In this document: positions 63,972-64,000 of the stretch, one piece after another
How the letters are laid out: each line of letters begins with the position of its first letter
How positions within the stretch are numbered: the stretch's first letter is position 1
Assembly (NCBI GenBank): GCA_963969595.1
Contig: OZ018413.1
Span: 11,336,211-11,400,210 of the forward strand
From: Neckera pumila
Taxonomy: Eukaryota > Streptophyta > Bryopsida > Hypnales > Neckeraceae
Direction of reading: 5' to 3'
DNA: 64,000 nt
Notes under the pieces: model-generated
Told to the model about the DNA's origin: nothing
What the model saw: the letters and a program-made list of their open reading frames with translations, nothing else
The model's database searches: none
Program-made: the position numbers and the translations under genes

Positions 63972-64000
63972 TAACCCCTAAAGTCCCAAAGCCATTTTTC
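63972..64000. mobile_element. TTAA-family element, cut by window end
   Basis: TTAACCCCTAAAGTCCCAAA starts a further copy of the family; only the first 29 bases fall in the window. Confidence 0.5.

Overview
The window looks like nuclear DNA from a land plant. It has GT-AG introns, plant gene families (an RPW8-type NB-LRR resistance gene, a 12-oxophytodienoate-reductase-like flavoprotein, a plant-style RanBP2 zinc-finger protein, a DEAD-box-like protein, a Cwf18 splicing-factor copy), plant telomere-type TTTAGGG words, and long AT-rich stretches full of transposon remains. The style of the NB-LRR and the repeats would fit a non-seed plant such as a moss, but the sequence does not prove this. 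All gene models below were built by hand from reading frames and splice sites; no homology search was possible.

Layout. 1-3.1 kb: AT-rich, no gene, two hairpin elements. 3.1-7.2 kb (-): an RPW8-NB-ARC-LRR pseudogene with at least three in-frame stops, two frameshifts and a long 72-bp LRR array. 9.1-10.4 kb (-): a decayed Cwf18/CCDC12 splicing-factor copy. 11.4-13.1 kb (-): coding-looking segments I cannot assign. 14.3-15.6 kb (-): an intact three-exon gene for a 100-residue one-pass membrane protein. It is divergently paired with 15.98-18.56 kb (+), a three-exon gene for a 465-residue protein with an organelle-type N-terminus and a C-terminal RanBP2 zinc finger. 18.6-24.6 kb: repeats. 24.6-28.7 kb (-): a dead Helitron (Rep plus Pif1-like helicase). 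28.9-35 kb: AT-rich tandem array and nested MITE-like elements. 35.5-39.2 kb (+): a six-exon, divergent OPR-like gene. 42.3-45.7 kb (+): a four-exon gene for an unrecognised 379-residue protein with an SPK-rich N-terminus. 50.2-55.1 kb (+): a seven-exon gene for a 564-residue DEAD-box-like protein whose ATPase motifs look lost. 55.1-64 kb: repeats only.

The genes do not form a pathway; they are single eukaryotic genes separated by mobile-element debris. No bacterial-style operon, CRISPR array, rRNA or convincing tRNA gene is present. The most distinctive signal is a family of non-autonomous elements with ends like TTAACCCCTAAAGGACC and TTAACCYCTAAATGCCC that begin and end at TTAA. At least nine full or partial copies are present, one nested in another. 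TTAA flanks of this sort resemble piggyBac-type insertion, which is not a usual plant MITE signature. Three further short-TIR families, several hairpins and an intronic G22 tract are also described.
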